48,919 nucleotides of DNA from Aurantiacibacter poecillastricola (GTDB taxonomy: Bacteria > Pseudomonadota > Alphaproteobacteria > Sphingomonadales > Sphingomonadaceae). Location: contig NZ_JAVAMS010000008.1 in NCBI RefSeq assembly GCF_030730945.1, positions 1-48,919 on the forward strand, written 5' to 3'. The notes below the pieces were generated by a model that saw nothing but the letters and a program-made list of their open reading frames with translations, was not told the DNA's origin and ran no database searches. The translations under genes were made by a program, and so were the position numbers. Positions 1 through 8,607 of the stretch are shown here, one piece after another. The first letter of the stretch is position 1; each line of letters opens with the position of its first letter.

Positions 1-135
1 CTCGTCGCCACCCAGATCATTCACCACCACCTTGGCTCCGCGCCCGCCAAACATCAGCGCGTACTGGCGCCCAAGTCCGCCTCCGGCTCCGGTCACAACC
101 ACTACCCTGCCATCGAAACGAAGCTCTTCGTCCAT
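1..135 (-). CDS. Short-chain dehydrogenase/reductase, N-terminal fragment (gene continues past the window start)
   Basis: The 45 codons visible begin at ATG 135 and run off the window edge. They encode the start of a Rossmann fold: a beta strand ([13 protein letters not shown]) with the TGxxxGxG cofactor motif, then a helix and a second strand ending in NDLGG. The NDLGG ending is typical of the (3R)-hydroxyacyl-CoA dehydrogenase type of SDR, including the peroxisomal multifunctional-enzyme group. It is the last visible gene of the catabolic operon. A role as the 3-hydroxyacyl-CoA dehydrogenase step between the hydratase and the thiolase is inferred from context. The catalytic Ser-Tyr-Lys residues lie outside the window, so substrate cannot be judged. 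Confidence 0.85.
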   Translation of the reverse strand, partial: MDEELRFDGRVVVVTGAGGGLGRQYALMFGGRGAKVVVNDLGGDE

Positions 136-240
136 CGCTTGTCTGCCTCTTTTACCTGAGCGACGCATCTGCGCATTTGATCCTGTGCGAGTCAGGCACG
201 CGGCTCCATTTCCGTCGACGCTGTCGTTTTCGTCTGAGCC

Positions 241-1386
241 TTACCGAAAGGCTTGAATGCCGGTCAGGGCGCGCGAAACAACAAGCTTTTGAATCTCCGT
301 CGTGCCATCGGGGATGGGGCAAATGATCGCCTCACGCACCAGCCGCTCAACGATGAATTCGCGGGTGACGCCGTTGCCGCCATGGATCTGAAGCGCATCG
401 CGCGTCGCTTCGATCGCCATTTCGGTGGCGTACCACTTGGCCATCGAGCATTCCGTCTCTGCGCGCGTGCCCGCCTGGACGAGGGATATTGCCCGGTGCG
501 TCAACAGACGGGCTGCGTCGATCTTGGTCGCCATGATGGCGATCTTGTCGGCGATCAGCTGATGGCCGGCGATCTTCTTGCCATGCTGCGCGCGATCGCG
601 AGCGTACGCGATCGCCTCATCCATTGCTCGCCGTGCGATGCCGATACTCCACATCGCCATATGGCAGCGGGCAATCTCGAACACTTGCAACGTATTGCGC
701 AATCCATCGCCGACCCGGCCGATCGTGTTTGCCACCGGTACGCGGCAATCGGACAGGAATATCTGTGCAGTCGATTGGCCGTTGAGCGCCATCTTCTGGA
801 TATCGCGCACCTCATACTCACTCTCGTCACGATCGACCAGGATGTGAGTGACTTCATTTTCGCCAGTCTTGCACGTACAGATGAAGATGTCCGAGTAGGC
901 TCCGTTGGTGATCCAGGTCTTTTCGCCATTGATGACCCAGAAATCGCCGTCTCGTACGGCGCGTGTCTTGATGGCGGCGACGTCCGAGCCGACATCGGGC
1001 TCCGAGATGCCGAGCGAAACGAACTTCTCGGCCGCGACGAGGTCGGCAAGATAGCGTTGCTTGATCGTCTCCGGGGCGAAGCGGCGGATGAGTTCTGCGC
1101 CAACCGCGTTGATGAAGCCGGGTATGGCCACATCGAGCGAGGAATAGGCGATCTCCTCGAAAATGAGCAGATGAGTGAGCCATCCCATATCAAGCCCGCC
1201 CCATTGCTCCTGATGCGGTGCGGTAATATGGCCATAGCCGGTCAGTGCTTGAGTCCATTCCTTCATGAGCGGTTTGGGGATGAATCGCTCCCCATGCCGG
1301 CGGATTTCCGGCTCAAGCTTGTTGTCGAGAAAGCGGCGGACGGTTTCCACCGCCATGCGTTGTTCATCGGACAGCTCAAAGTTCAT
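241..1386 (-). CDS. Acyl-CoA dehydrogenase family protein
   Basis: A 381-residue flavoprotein of normal family length. The start at ATG 1386 (MNFELSDEQ) is chosen because the longer open frame upstream has no family similarity and overlaps the thiolase. FAD and substrate motifs are visible: SLGISEPDVGSD at about 124-135, WVINGEKTWITNG at 150-162 and ALQIHGGNGVTREF at 331-343. It should oxidise an acyl-CoA to the 2-enoyl-CoA and pass electrons to ETF. In medium-chain enzymes the catalytic Glu lies in the YEGT motif. Here the matching stretch reads PDGTTEIQ, so the base appears to be Asp360. That may mean altered activity or an unusual substrate. The gene is co-oriented with the thiolase and hydratase upstream. 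Confidence 0.92.
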   Translation of the reverse strand: MNFELSDEQRMAVETVRRFLDNKLEPEIRRHGERFIPKPLMKEWTQALTGYGHITAPHQEQWGGLDMGWLTHLLIFEEIAYSSLDVAIPGFINAVGAELIRRFAPETIKQRYLADLVAAEKFVSLGISEPDVGSDVAAIKTRAVRDGDFWVINGEKTWITNGAYSDIFICTCKTGENEVTHILVDRDESEYEVRDIQKMALNGQSTAQIFLSDCRVPVANTIGRVGDGLRNTLQVFEIARCHMAMWSIGIARRAMDEAIAYARDRAQHGKKIAGHQLIADKIAIMATKIDAARLLTHRAISLVQAGTRAETECSMAKWYATEMAIEATRDALQIHGGNGVTREFIVERLVREAIICPIPDGTTEIQKLVVSRALTGIQAFR

Positions 1387-1423
1387 ATCGTGACCCCGTG
1401 TTTCCCTAGGCGCGCTCTGACAA

Positions 1424-2674
1424 CTACCGGCCCAGGATCGTGACGGCGACCACCGCCTCTTCCACCCCGATGACACCTCCGCCGTTCTGCGCGATCGCGA
1501 ACCGGGCATTCGGAACCTGTCGATCTTCCGCCTCGCCGCGCAATTGCAGCGCAAGCTCGTAGATTTGGCCGAGCCCGGTGGCGCCGATCGGATGTCCCTT
1601 GCATTCAAGCCCGCCCGACGTGTTTACCGGAATACGCCCACCCAGCGCCGTCTCACCGCGCTCTGCCGCGAGTCCGCCCTCGCCAGGCGGCGTCAGGCCG
1701 AGCGCCTCGATTTCAATGATCTCGCCAACCGCCGTGGCGTCATGCACCTCCGCGACGCCAATATCTTCTGGCCCCACGCCGGCCATCGCATAGGCCCGGT
1801 TCGCCGCAAGGCGGCTGACATGGTGGTCATAATCAAAGGGATCGCGCGCGGCGCCGGTTTGCAGCACAGACGCCAGGATTCTTAGCGCCCTGTCCGGGGC
1901 TGCCGACAGTTTGCGCCGACCGGCTTCGCTGCAGATGATCGCAGCGGCGGCGCCGTCGCTGATCGGGGAGCACATCGGCAGTGTGAACGGGTAAACGATC
2001 GGAGGCGCAGCGAGTACACTTTCGACGGTATATGGGAGGCGATACTGGGCAAGCAGATTGCGCGTCGAATGCATGTGATTTTTCGCCGAGACGGCCGCGA
2101 TTTGCGCTTGCGTCGAGCCGTAGGTCTTCATGTGCGCGCGTGCCATCGCGGCGTATACATCCATGAAAACGCTGTAAGGCTGACTCGATGTCGTTCCTTC
2201 CGGAACATCGACGCCATTGCCCATGGCCAGCAGCTGCGCGCGGCCCGACTCGGTTTCATGCACGTCCCAAGCGCCATCGAATGCACTGAACATGAGCGCC
2301 TTGTCGGGCGAGTACATCTTCTCCGCGCCGAGCGCGAGTACGACATCCGCTGCCCCCGATCGAACATAGGCGGCGGCCATGTGCAAGGCCGTGGAAGCCG
2401 TCGCACATGCGTTTTCGACATTCACCACGGGAACGCTTGAGATGCCCATCGCTCGCGCCACGATTTCGCCGCGGATCATGTCCTGGCCCTCCATATGCCC
2501 CTGGACGCAATTGCCGAAGAAGATGGCTTCGACATCGCCGGCGGTGCATCCTGCGTCGGAAAAGGCCTGCGACGAAGCTTCGGCGCAGAGCATTTTCAGG
2601 CTCTTGTCGAACTGTTTTCCGAACGGGGTCATCCCAACCCCCATGACGAATATGTCGGTCATTCGTTGATCCAT
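1424..2674 (-). CDS. Thiolase family protein (SCP-x type acyl-CoA acetyltransferase)
   Basis: A 416-residue thiolase. The nucleophilic Cys is in NVENACATAST (Cys90). A conserved His lies in EVHDAT (His310) and another in GLECKGHPIGATG (His360). The usual C-terminal CxG motif is replaced by QNGGG, as in the SCP-x/sterol-carrier class rather than classical degradative thiolases. That class often acts on bulky or branched 3-ketoacyl-CoAs (family knowledge). The start is ATG 2674; ATG 2662 (MTDIF) is also possible. It lies 31 bp downstream of the hydratase gene in the same operon and probably catalyses the final thiolytic step. Confidence 0.9.
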   Translation of the reverse strand: MDQRMTDIFVMGVGMTPFGKQFDKSLKMLCAEASSQAFSDAGCTAGDVEAIFFGNCVQGHMEGQDMIRGEIVARAMGISSVPVVNVENACATASTALHMAAAYVRSGAADVVLALGAEKMYSPDKALMFSAFDGAWDVHETESGRAQLLAMGNGVDVPEGTTSSQPYSVFMDVYAAMARAHMKTYGSTQAQIAAVSAKNHMHSTRNLLAQYRLPYTVESVLAAPPIVYPFTLPMCSPISDGAAAAIICSEAGRRKLSAAPDRALRILASVLQTGAARDPFDYDHHVSRLAANRAYAMAGVGPEDIGVAEVHDATAVGEIIEIEALGLTPPGEGGLAAERGETALGGRIPVNTSGGLECKGHPIGATGLGQIYELALQLRGEAEDRQVPNARFAIAQNGGGVIGVEEAVVAVTILGR

Positions 2675-2705
2675 TCTTCCAATGTGTTCCGCATCCGATC
2701 AGGTC

Positions 2706-3500
2706 TCACCGGTCGGAAAAATCGGGCTTCCGCTTCTCCCGGAATGCCGCCAGTCCTTCGACAATGTCGTTGGACAAGGCGTAAGCAGCCATGGTTTCGA
2801 GTTCCTGACGCAGCCCGACTTCGAGCGAGCTATCCTGCGCAGCGCGGACTAGCTGCTTCATGTAGGCGAGCCCTGGCCGGCTCTTTTCTGCAAGAGATTC
2901 TACCAGCGCTTGCGCTGCCGCAATGAGATCCTCGGGAGCAACCAGTTGGGTCACGAGTCCGGCTTCCTTCATCTCGGCAGCCGAGATGGTCCCGCCGGTC
3001 ATCATCAGATGTTTCGCACGCGCTTCGCCGATCTTCCTAGGGAGTCGAACCGACCCTCCACCGCCGGGCAACAGGCCGTAATTTGCATGGGCGTCGCCAA
3101 ATCTGGCCGGGTGCGCGGCAATGACGAGATCACAGCACAACACCAGTTCCAAGCCGCCGGCGAGCGTAAGGCCGTTGACCGCCGCAATTATCGGAAGGCG
3201 CGACGTCTCGATCCTGTTAAAAGCCTGACCGAGCGGCGGCAGAAACAGATTTAAGCGTTCGGCGAGAGTTTGTCCGCCTGTTCCATCGCCAATTGCGAGC
3301 AGATCCGCGCCAGCGCAAAACGCCCGTCCGGCGCCGGTAAGAATGCAAGCGCGCACCGTCGCATCTGCTTCCGCTGCCTCGATCGCTGCGGCGAGTTCCT
3401 CGGCCAAAGCCAACGACAGACTGTTCAACGCTGCCGGCCGGTTGAGGGTCACCCAAAGCGCTGGGCCGCGTTGCTCAACCAGGATGTATTCATAGTCCAT
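2706..3500 (-). CDS. Enoyl-CoA hydratase/isomerase family protein
   Basis: A 264-residue crotonase-fold protein. The oxyanion-hole motifs are visible: AFCAGADL near residue 61 and LTLAGGLEL near 111. The helix containing LPGGGGSVRLPRKIG is also recognisable. Of the two classical catalytic glutamates, the first region is present (GGLELVLCCDLV). The second site reads DAHANYGLLPGGG, without the usual PE pair, so hydratase activity is likely but not certain; isomerase or hydrolase members exist in the family. It is flanked by the acyl-CoA ligase and the thiolase, which fits a beta-oxidation hydration step. Confidence 0.88.
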   Translation of the reverse strand: MDYEYILVEQRGPALWVTLNRPAALNSLSLALAEELAAAIEAAEADATVRACILTGAGRAFCAGADLLAIGDGTGGQTLAERLNLFLPPLGQAFNRIETSRLPIIAAVNGLTLAGGLELVLCCDLVIAAHPARFGDAHANYGLLPGGGGSVRLPRKIGEARAKHLMMTGGTISAAEMKEAGLVTQLVAPEDLIAAAQALVESLAEKSRPGLAYMKQLVRAAQDSSLEVGLRQELETMAAYALSNDIVEGLAAFREKRKPDFSDR

Positions 3501-3566
3501 TGCAGTCTCCCGCGCGCCGGCAGGCGGTCACCGGAATAGAGGATGTGGCTAGGATGGCTGCGTCGG

Positions 3567-5111
3567 TCATGCCCCCGAAATGCGCCGGTCCTGGCCCGCC
3601 CAATAGGGCTCTCGAAGCTTTGAACGAAGCACCTTTCCGACATTGCTCAACGGCAGTGGCTCGGCGGTAAAAACGACCTTGCTTGGCTTTTTTGCGGAGC
3701 CCAGACGCTGGCGCACCAAATCTATTATCTCGGTCTCCGTGATTTGTGCTCCGGGCTTGACACGCACCATTGCAAGCGGCGTTTCACCCCATTTTTCATG
3801 GGGCACGCCAAAGACCGCGACCTCGAGTACACCGGGATGGTCGGCAATTACGTTTTCGATTTCGGTGGGATAGATATTGAAGCCGCCTGACACGATCATG
3901 TCGTTGTTGCGATCGAGCAGATACAAAAATCCGTTTGTGTCGATCATGCCGACATCGCCGGTTTTGACCCAGCCATCTTCCATGCGCCGGGCGGTTTCCT
4001 CCGGATCGTTCCAGAATTCCTCCATCTGGCCATTTTCGAACCGTGCGACGATCTCGCCGGGCTCGTTTGGTCCCAGCACCTTTCCGTCCTCGTTACGGAT
4101 TTCGATATCGGCGCCACTCATGGGACGTCCGACCGCCCGAATTGGGGCAGAACCTTCAAATTCGCCGAACCACTCGTTGGGCCCCATAGACGCGATGGGC
4201 AGGATTTCGGTCTGTCCATAGCCCGAATGAAGAACATGATTCCCGAATATCTGGCACGACTTGCGAAGCGTCGGCTCGGAGATCGGCGCTGAAGCACTCA
4301 GCAGAAACTTCAAATTCGGAAAGTGGCGGCTATATGCCCCGTCGTGATGCACTATGGCATTGAGCATGGTGGGGGCTACAAAGGCATGGCTGATCCGTTC
4401 CTGCTCGAGAGTGTCAAGAAAGGACGCTGGATCGAAGCCGTCCATCATCACGTTGCGGGCGCCGCAATACCAGGCCGGCACGAACAGGAAGCCCGATGCA
4501 TGGGACAACGGGCCGACATGCAGAATGGCATCCCCTGGGGCCACTTGGGGGCCGATGCTGAAAAATGCGGCGGAGATCGTCATCCATGAACGGTGCCGAT
4601 AGGCAACGCCCTTGGGTTTGCCCGTCGTGCCGCCGGTGTGGCGGATGACACAATAGTCCTCCGGCGCGACGACGGGATCAGGATCCCGGTCCGAGGCTGT
4701 CGCCAACCAATTCTCATAGTTGTGATCGCGGATAATGATCCGCTCAAGCGTCGGAGCTTGGGCATCCAGCCCCGCCAACTCCGAAGCCAATGCCTCATCG
4801 ACCAGCGCCAACCGAGATCCGGTACTCGCGATCATATGGGCGTGCGCTTCACATCGGTTGCGCGCATAGAGAGGAACACGCGTATAGTTTCCAATGGCAG
4901 CCGCCAGTATGATGTCGGCGGCCTCGATGGAGTTCTTCTCCAGCGTAGCAATCCGGTCACCCGGTTGAAGGCCGCACTCCGCAAGAGCATTTGCGAGCTT
5001 CACGCCGCGCAACCAGGCTTCCGAGAAAGTCAACCGCCTGTGGCCGTGAACGAGAGCCTCTTGCTGGGCGAAATAACGTGCGGCGCGACGTATTTGCGTA
5101 CGGACGTCCAT
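3567..5111 (-). CDS. AMP-dependent acyl-CoA synthetase/ligase
   Basis: A 514-residue ANL-superfamily adenylating enzyme. The start ATG 5111 (MDVRTQIRRA) fits the family N-terminus better than the 40-residue longer frame. Motifs in order: the phosphate-binding loop HTGGTTGKPKG, the A5 motif SGYGQTE, the hinge and A7-A8 region GWVKTGDVGM with DRNNDMIVSGGFNIYP, and the C-terminal lysine region NVGKVLRSKLRE. It activates a carboxylic acid through an acyl-AMP to the CoA thioester. Downstream of an alcohol oxidoreductase and an aldehyde dehydrogenase, it probably activates the acid they produce. In the sphingomonad peg operons the equivalent position is held by the PEG-carboxylate CoA ligase. Confidence 0.93.
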   Translation of the reverse strand: MDVRTQIRRAARYFAQQEALVHGHRRLTFSEAWLRGVKLANALAECGLQPGDRIATLEKNSIEAADIILAAAIGNYTRVPLYARNRCEAHAHMIASTGSRLALVDEALASELAGLDAQAPTLERIIIRDHNYENWLATASDRDPDPVVAPEDYCVIRHTGGTTGKPKGVAYRHRSWMTISAAFFSIGPQVAPGDAILHVGPLSHASGFLFVPAWYCGARNVMMDGFDPASFLDTLEQERISHAFVAPTMLNAIVHHDGAYSRHFPNLKFLLSASAPISEPTLRKSCQIFGNHVLHSGYGQTEILPIASMGPNEWFGEFEGSAPIRAVGRPMSGADIEIRNEDGKVLGPNEPGEIVARFENGQMEEFWNDPEETARRMEDGWVKTGDVGMIDTNGFLYLLDRNNDMIVSGGFNIYPTEIENVIADHPGVLEVAVFGVPHEKWGETPLAMVRVKPGAQITETEIIDLVRQRLGSAKKPSKVVFTAEPLPLSNVGKVLRSKLREPYWAGQDRRISGA

Positions 5112-5240
5112 CAGCCGCGCTCCTCTAAGGCGCTCGCCCACAATGGCGCAGTCGACACATAATAAACTGACATGCGATAGGCCTCTCCGGACTTCTTTTC
5201 GTAAGCATCTGTGTCTGCAGCATTGATCCAATCGTCCAAT

Positions 5241-6875
5241 TCAATATTCTGCGATGCTATTCTTGCTGCTCATATTATCGTGCCGGATCATGTCGGCGGC
5301 TTTCTCGCCGATCATGATGCAGGTTGCATTGGTGTTGCCGTTGACGACTGATGGCATGATCGAGGCATCGGCCACGCGGATATTTGCGAGGCCGTGAACG
5401 CGCAGGCGGTTGTCGACCACCGCCATCTCGTCGGTGCCCATCTTGCATGTTCCCACCGGATGATAAGCATGATTGGCTTCTGCCCGGATATAGGCGTCGA
5501 TCTCTTCATCAGTTTCAAGGTAGCGGTCAGGATAGAGAGGCCGTTTCATCATCGCCTTCATGCGATCCGAATGCAGGATCTCCTGCACGACACGGAAGGC
5601 ATTGCGCAACGTCTTGAGGTCGTCGGGATGACTCAAGAGATTGAGGTCAATCTTGGGATCGGATTCGGGGTTTGAGTCATGTAAGGCAACCCAGCCGCGG
5701 CTCTTTGGGCGCCCAATATTGAGAATGATCGTATAGCCCCATTTCGTCATCAGCTTGTAGTCGCGCGCATGGTCGCGATAGGCGAGCGGCACGACATGGA
5801 CCTGGCAGTCCGCCCGGTTCTGCCCCGGCGCGGATCGCAAGAAACCGCCTGCAGCCGTGGGCGGCGATGCCAGCCAGCTTTTCCTTTGCGTGAGATACTG
5901 GAATAGGTCTCGCACGGTCTTGAGCGCGCCAACGACATTGAGTGCGATCCCGAGCCGCTTCTTCGACTGGTAGACCAGCATCAGGTCAGGATGGTCGTGA
6001 AGATTCTGGCCGACACCGGGAATATCATGAATCACTTCGATTCCATGCTTCTCCAACTCATCACGCGGTCCGATACCGGAAAGCATCAACAGTTGGGGCG
6101 AATTATAGGCGCCGCCGCTGACAATGACTTCCTTTTCGCACGGGATCGTCTTCAACTGCCCGTCCTGGGAATACTCGACTGCCACCGCGCGGTTGCCCTC
6201 AAACCTGATACGATGGACGCGGGCATGTACTTCGACGCGGAGGTTGCCGCGCCTGCCCATCACCGGATCAAGGTAACACGCCTTCACGCTGGCGCGCTTC
6301 CCGTCCTTCACGGTAAACTGATAGATGCCGACACCTTCCTGGCTGGCACCATTGAAGTCCGGATTGGCTTGATGGTCCAGTCCAGTCGCCGCCTCGATGA
6401 AAGCATCATAGACATCGAATTCGCGCTTGCCGTTGGATACGTGAAGCGGTCCCGACGAGCCGTGAAACTCATCCTCACCGCGCTCATTATTCTCAGCCTT
6501 GCGGAAATAGGGCAGGACATCGTTGTAACCCCAGCCGTCGTTGCCGAGTTCGGCCCAGTGGTCGAAATCCGACCGGTCGCCGCGGATATAGACCATCCCG
6601 TTCATACCGCTCGATCCACCCAGCATCTTCCCGCGCGGATTGTAGAGGCGGCGGTCGTTGAGCGCCTTTGAAGGGTCGGTGTTGAACCGCCAGTTGAGCG
6701 TATTGATCCGATAGTCTTGGATCAGCGCCGCAAAAGCGCCGGGCGTGGACACAAGCGGCGAGGTGCCTGGGCCGCCTGCCTCGAGCAGGCAAACGGTGAC
6801 ATCGGGGTCCTCGGACAACCGGCTGGCGATAACGCCGCCCGACGACCCACCTCCAATAATTACATAGTCAGCCAT
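5241..6875 (-). CDS. GMC-family FAD-dependent alcohol oxidoreductase
   Basis: A 544-residue glucose-methanol-choline oxidoreductase. It opens with the dinucleotide-binding motif IIGGGSSGGVIASRLSE and LLEAGG. The GMC signature 1 region follows (PRGKMLGGSSGMNGMVYIRG), then DFDHWAELGNDGW. The C-terminal catalytic region includes NHAYHPVGTCKMG and VNGNTNATCIMIGEK. It oxidises a primary alcohol to the aldehyde with electrons going to a quinone or cytochrome (family knowledge). With the aldehyde dehydrogenase gene immediately upstream it forms a two-step alcohol-to-acid module. PEG dehydrogenase (PegA) of sphingomonads belongs to this family and has a similar length. The substrate here is not proven. 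Confidence 0.93.
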   Translation of the reverse strand: MADYVIIGGGSSGGVIASRLSEDPDVTVCLLEAGGPGTSPLVSTPGAFAALIQDYRINTLNWRFNTDPSKALNDRRLYNPRGKMLGGSSGMNGMVYIRGDRSDFDHWAELGNDGWGYNDVLPYFRKAENNERGEDEFHGSSGPLHVSNGKREFDVYDAFIEAATGLDHQANPDFNGASQEGVGIYQFTVKDGKRASVKACYLDPVMGRRGNLRVEVHARVHRIRFEGNRAVAVEYSQDGQLKTIPCEKEVIVSGGAYNSPQLLMLSGIGPRDELEKHGIEVIHDIPGVGQNLHDHPDLMLVYQSKKRLGIALNVVGALKTVRDLFQYLTQRKSWLASPPTAAGGFLRSAPGQNRADCQVHVVPLAYRDHARDYKLMTKWGYTIILNIGRPKSRGWVALHDSNPESDPKIDLNLLSHPDDLKTLRNAFRVVQEILHSDRMKAMMKRPLYPDRYLETDEEIDAYIRAEANHAYHPVGTCKMGTDEMAVVDNRLRVHGLANIRVADASIMPSVVNGNTNATCIMIGEKAADMIRHDNMSSKNSIAEY

Positions 6876-6951
6876 TTGCTTCCCTTGTCATTCGACCCAT
6901 GCTGGCGACCCGGCGTCATGCAACATGCCAGCATCAACCGCCGCAGCCACG

Positions 6952-8376
6952 TCAGAGGATCTTTTCGAAGATGTTGAGTAGTCCTTCGGTCTTGCTCGAA
7001 TAGGGTGGCAGAAGTTGACCAAGCAGGCTGAGTTTCGGCTGAGAGAACACCGGCTTGTAATGAGTGAAGCGCTCGAAACTGGCGACGCCGGTATAGGCAC
7101 CGATGCCGCTCTGTCCGATGCCACCGAAAGGCAGCCGGCGCTGGAAGACGTGCATGACCGTGCCGTTGAGAGTCACGCCGCCAGCGTGCGTTTCGGAAAT
7201 GATCTTGCGCCGTTCCTCACTTTCGTCGCCAAAATAATAGAGCGCCAGCGGGCGCTCATGCCGGTTTACGTAGCGAATGAGCTCGTCTTCGGAGCGATAT
7301 GGCATGATCGGCAGGATCGGTCCGAAAATCTCCTCCTGCATCATCGCCATGTCATCGGTAACGTCGAGAACCGCCAACGGCACGATCCGATGCCGTTCAG
7401 GAAGCGTTCCATCGCCGTTGTCCGAGAGGTTGAGCACCGTCGCGCCCTTGGCTTCGGCATCATCGAGCAAACCTTGGAGCCGCGCGAACTGTCGGTCATT
7501 GATGATACTGGTGAAATCGGGGTTGCTTGCCGCGTTGGGGTAGCATTTGGCAACCTGAGCGCGGAGTGCGGCGACGAAGCTTTCCATCTGATCGACATGG
7601 ACGAAGGCATAGTCAGCGGCGATGCAGGTCTGGCCGGCGTTGAGCAGCTTGCCGAACACTAAGCTTTCACAGACTTGTGCAAGCGATGCACCCTTGCCCA
7701 CGATGGCAGGGCATTTGCCGCCAAGTTCCAGAGTAACAGGTGTAAGGTTGGCAGCCGCCGCTTCATAGACTTTGCGGCCAACCGCGGGTGAACCGGTGAA
7801 GAGAATATGGTCGAAAGGTAGGGCCGTCATCGCCTGTGCCATGTCGGGCCCGCCCTGGACAATCGCGAATTCCTCTTCGGCGAAATACCGGCGCACAAGC
7901 CGCTCGCTGGCTTCGGCGGCGTTGGCGGAAACTTCGCTCGGCTTTGCGATCACGCGGTTGCCGGCCGCCAATGCACCGGCCGCGCCAACGAATATGGTGC
8001 CGAGCGGATAGTTCCACGTGCCGAGAACGCCCACCACACCTAGGGGCTGGGGGACCAGGCGCGATGAACCGGGAAGGCCGAAGATGTCAGTCTTCACCCG
8101 CCGCGGCCTCAGCCACGTCTTCAGATTGCGGCGCGCAAATTTAATTTCCGATATGCCAAGCATCAGGTCGAGCAGGATAGTCTCGTAGCGGGATCGAATG
8201 CCGAAATCGGCGGCAACGGCATCGACCAATTCGTCTCTGTGCTGCTCAAATATCCGGCCAAGGCGCCCGAGCAGGTCCATGCGTTCTTCGTAGCTGCGCG
8301 AAACCTGCTCACGCGTCCCTTCGCGTTGGGTCGCGAAAATTCGTTCCAGCTCAGTTCTGTTCCGAGACGCATCCAC
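6952..8376 (-). CDS. Aldehyde dehydrogenase family protein (coniferyl-aldehyde-dehydrogenase-like)
   Basis: A 474-residue ALDH. Visible motifs: GTWNYPLG, FTGSPAVGRKVYEAAA, VTLELGGKCP with the general-base Glu, and NAGQTCIAADY with the nucleophilic Cys. The shorter length, without the usual N-terminal extension and with a hydrophobic C-terminal tail, resembles the coniferyl/fatty aldehyde dehydrogenase branch. The frame begins with GTG at 8376. That codon lies one base beyond the stop of a small upstream ORF, so translation may be coupled. It probably oxidises the aldehyde made by the GMC enzyme encoded next in the operon. The peg operons contain an ALDH gene (pegC) in the same position after the receptor gene. 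Confidence 0.92.
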   Translation of the reverse strand: MDASRNRTELERIFATQREGTREQVSRSYEERMDLLGRLGRIFEQHRDELVDAVAADFGIRSRYETILLDLMLGISEIKFARRNLKTWLRPRRVKTDIFGLPGSSRLVPQPLGVVGVLGTWNYPLGTIFVGAAGALAAGNRVIAKPSEVSANAAEASERLVRRYFAEEEFAIVQGGPDMAQAMTALPFDHILFTGSPAVGRKVYEAAAANLTPVTLELGGKCPAIVGKGASLAQVCESLVFGKLLNAGQTCIAADYAFVHVDQMESFVAALRAQVAKCYPNAASNPDFTSIINDRQFARLQGLLDDAEAKGATVLNLSDNGDGTLPERHRIVPLAVLDVTDDMAMMQEEIFGPILPIMPYRSEDELIRYVNRHERPLALYYFGDESEERRKIISETHAGGVTLNGTVMHVFQRRLPFGGIGQSGIGAYTGVASFERFTHYKPVFSQPKLSLLGQLLPPYSSKTEGLLNIFEKIL

Positions 8377-8377
8377 G

Positions 8378-8521
8378 TTAAATCGTCCGGAGGCGCGCTG
8401 GCCGCTCGGCGCTGCTCGCCTGGGCGGTGCTTTCAGCTGCGCCGATCTCAGTGATCACAGCGCGCTCGATTCTGTACGCCGTGCCGATGAATGAGGGACC
8501 GTTGCCGGTGGAACGCATCAT
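8378..8521 (-). CDS. Small ORF (47 aa) between receptor and aldehyde dehydrogenase genes, unknown
   Basis: A 47-codon frame begins with two adjacent ATG codons at 8521 and ends one base before the GTG start of the aldehyde dehydrogenase gene. A strong Shine-Dalgarno sequence, GAGGAG, lies five bases upstream of the first ATG. That is the main reason to list it. The peptide (starting MMRSTGNGPSFIG) has no signal peptide or membrane segment and I recognise no family. It may be a real small protein. It may equally be a leader whose translation is coupled to the dehydrogenase. Confidence 0.4.
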   Translation of the reverse strand: MMRSTGNGPSFIGTAYRIERAVITEIGAAESTAQASSAERPARLRTI

Positions 8522-8607
8522 GAATGCTCCTCGGTCTGAAAGTCAGGTCGAAAAAATCGGGGGCAGCGGGCGGGAGAGGATGCCCGCAGCCCCCGTCGCA
8601 GCAGCGA

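Noticed and set aside
253..1443. Long plus-strand frame of 396 codons
   Set aside because: It is the antisense shadow of the acyl-CoA dehydrogenase gene and has no protein family features.
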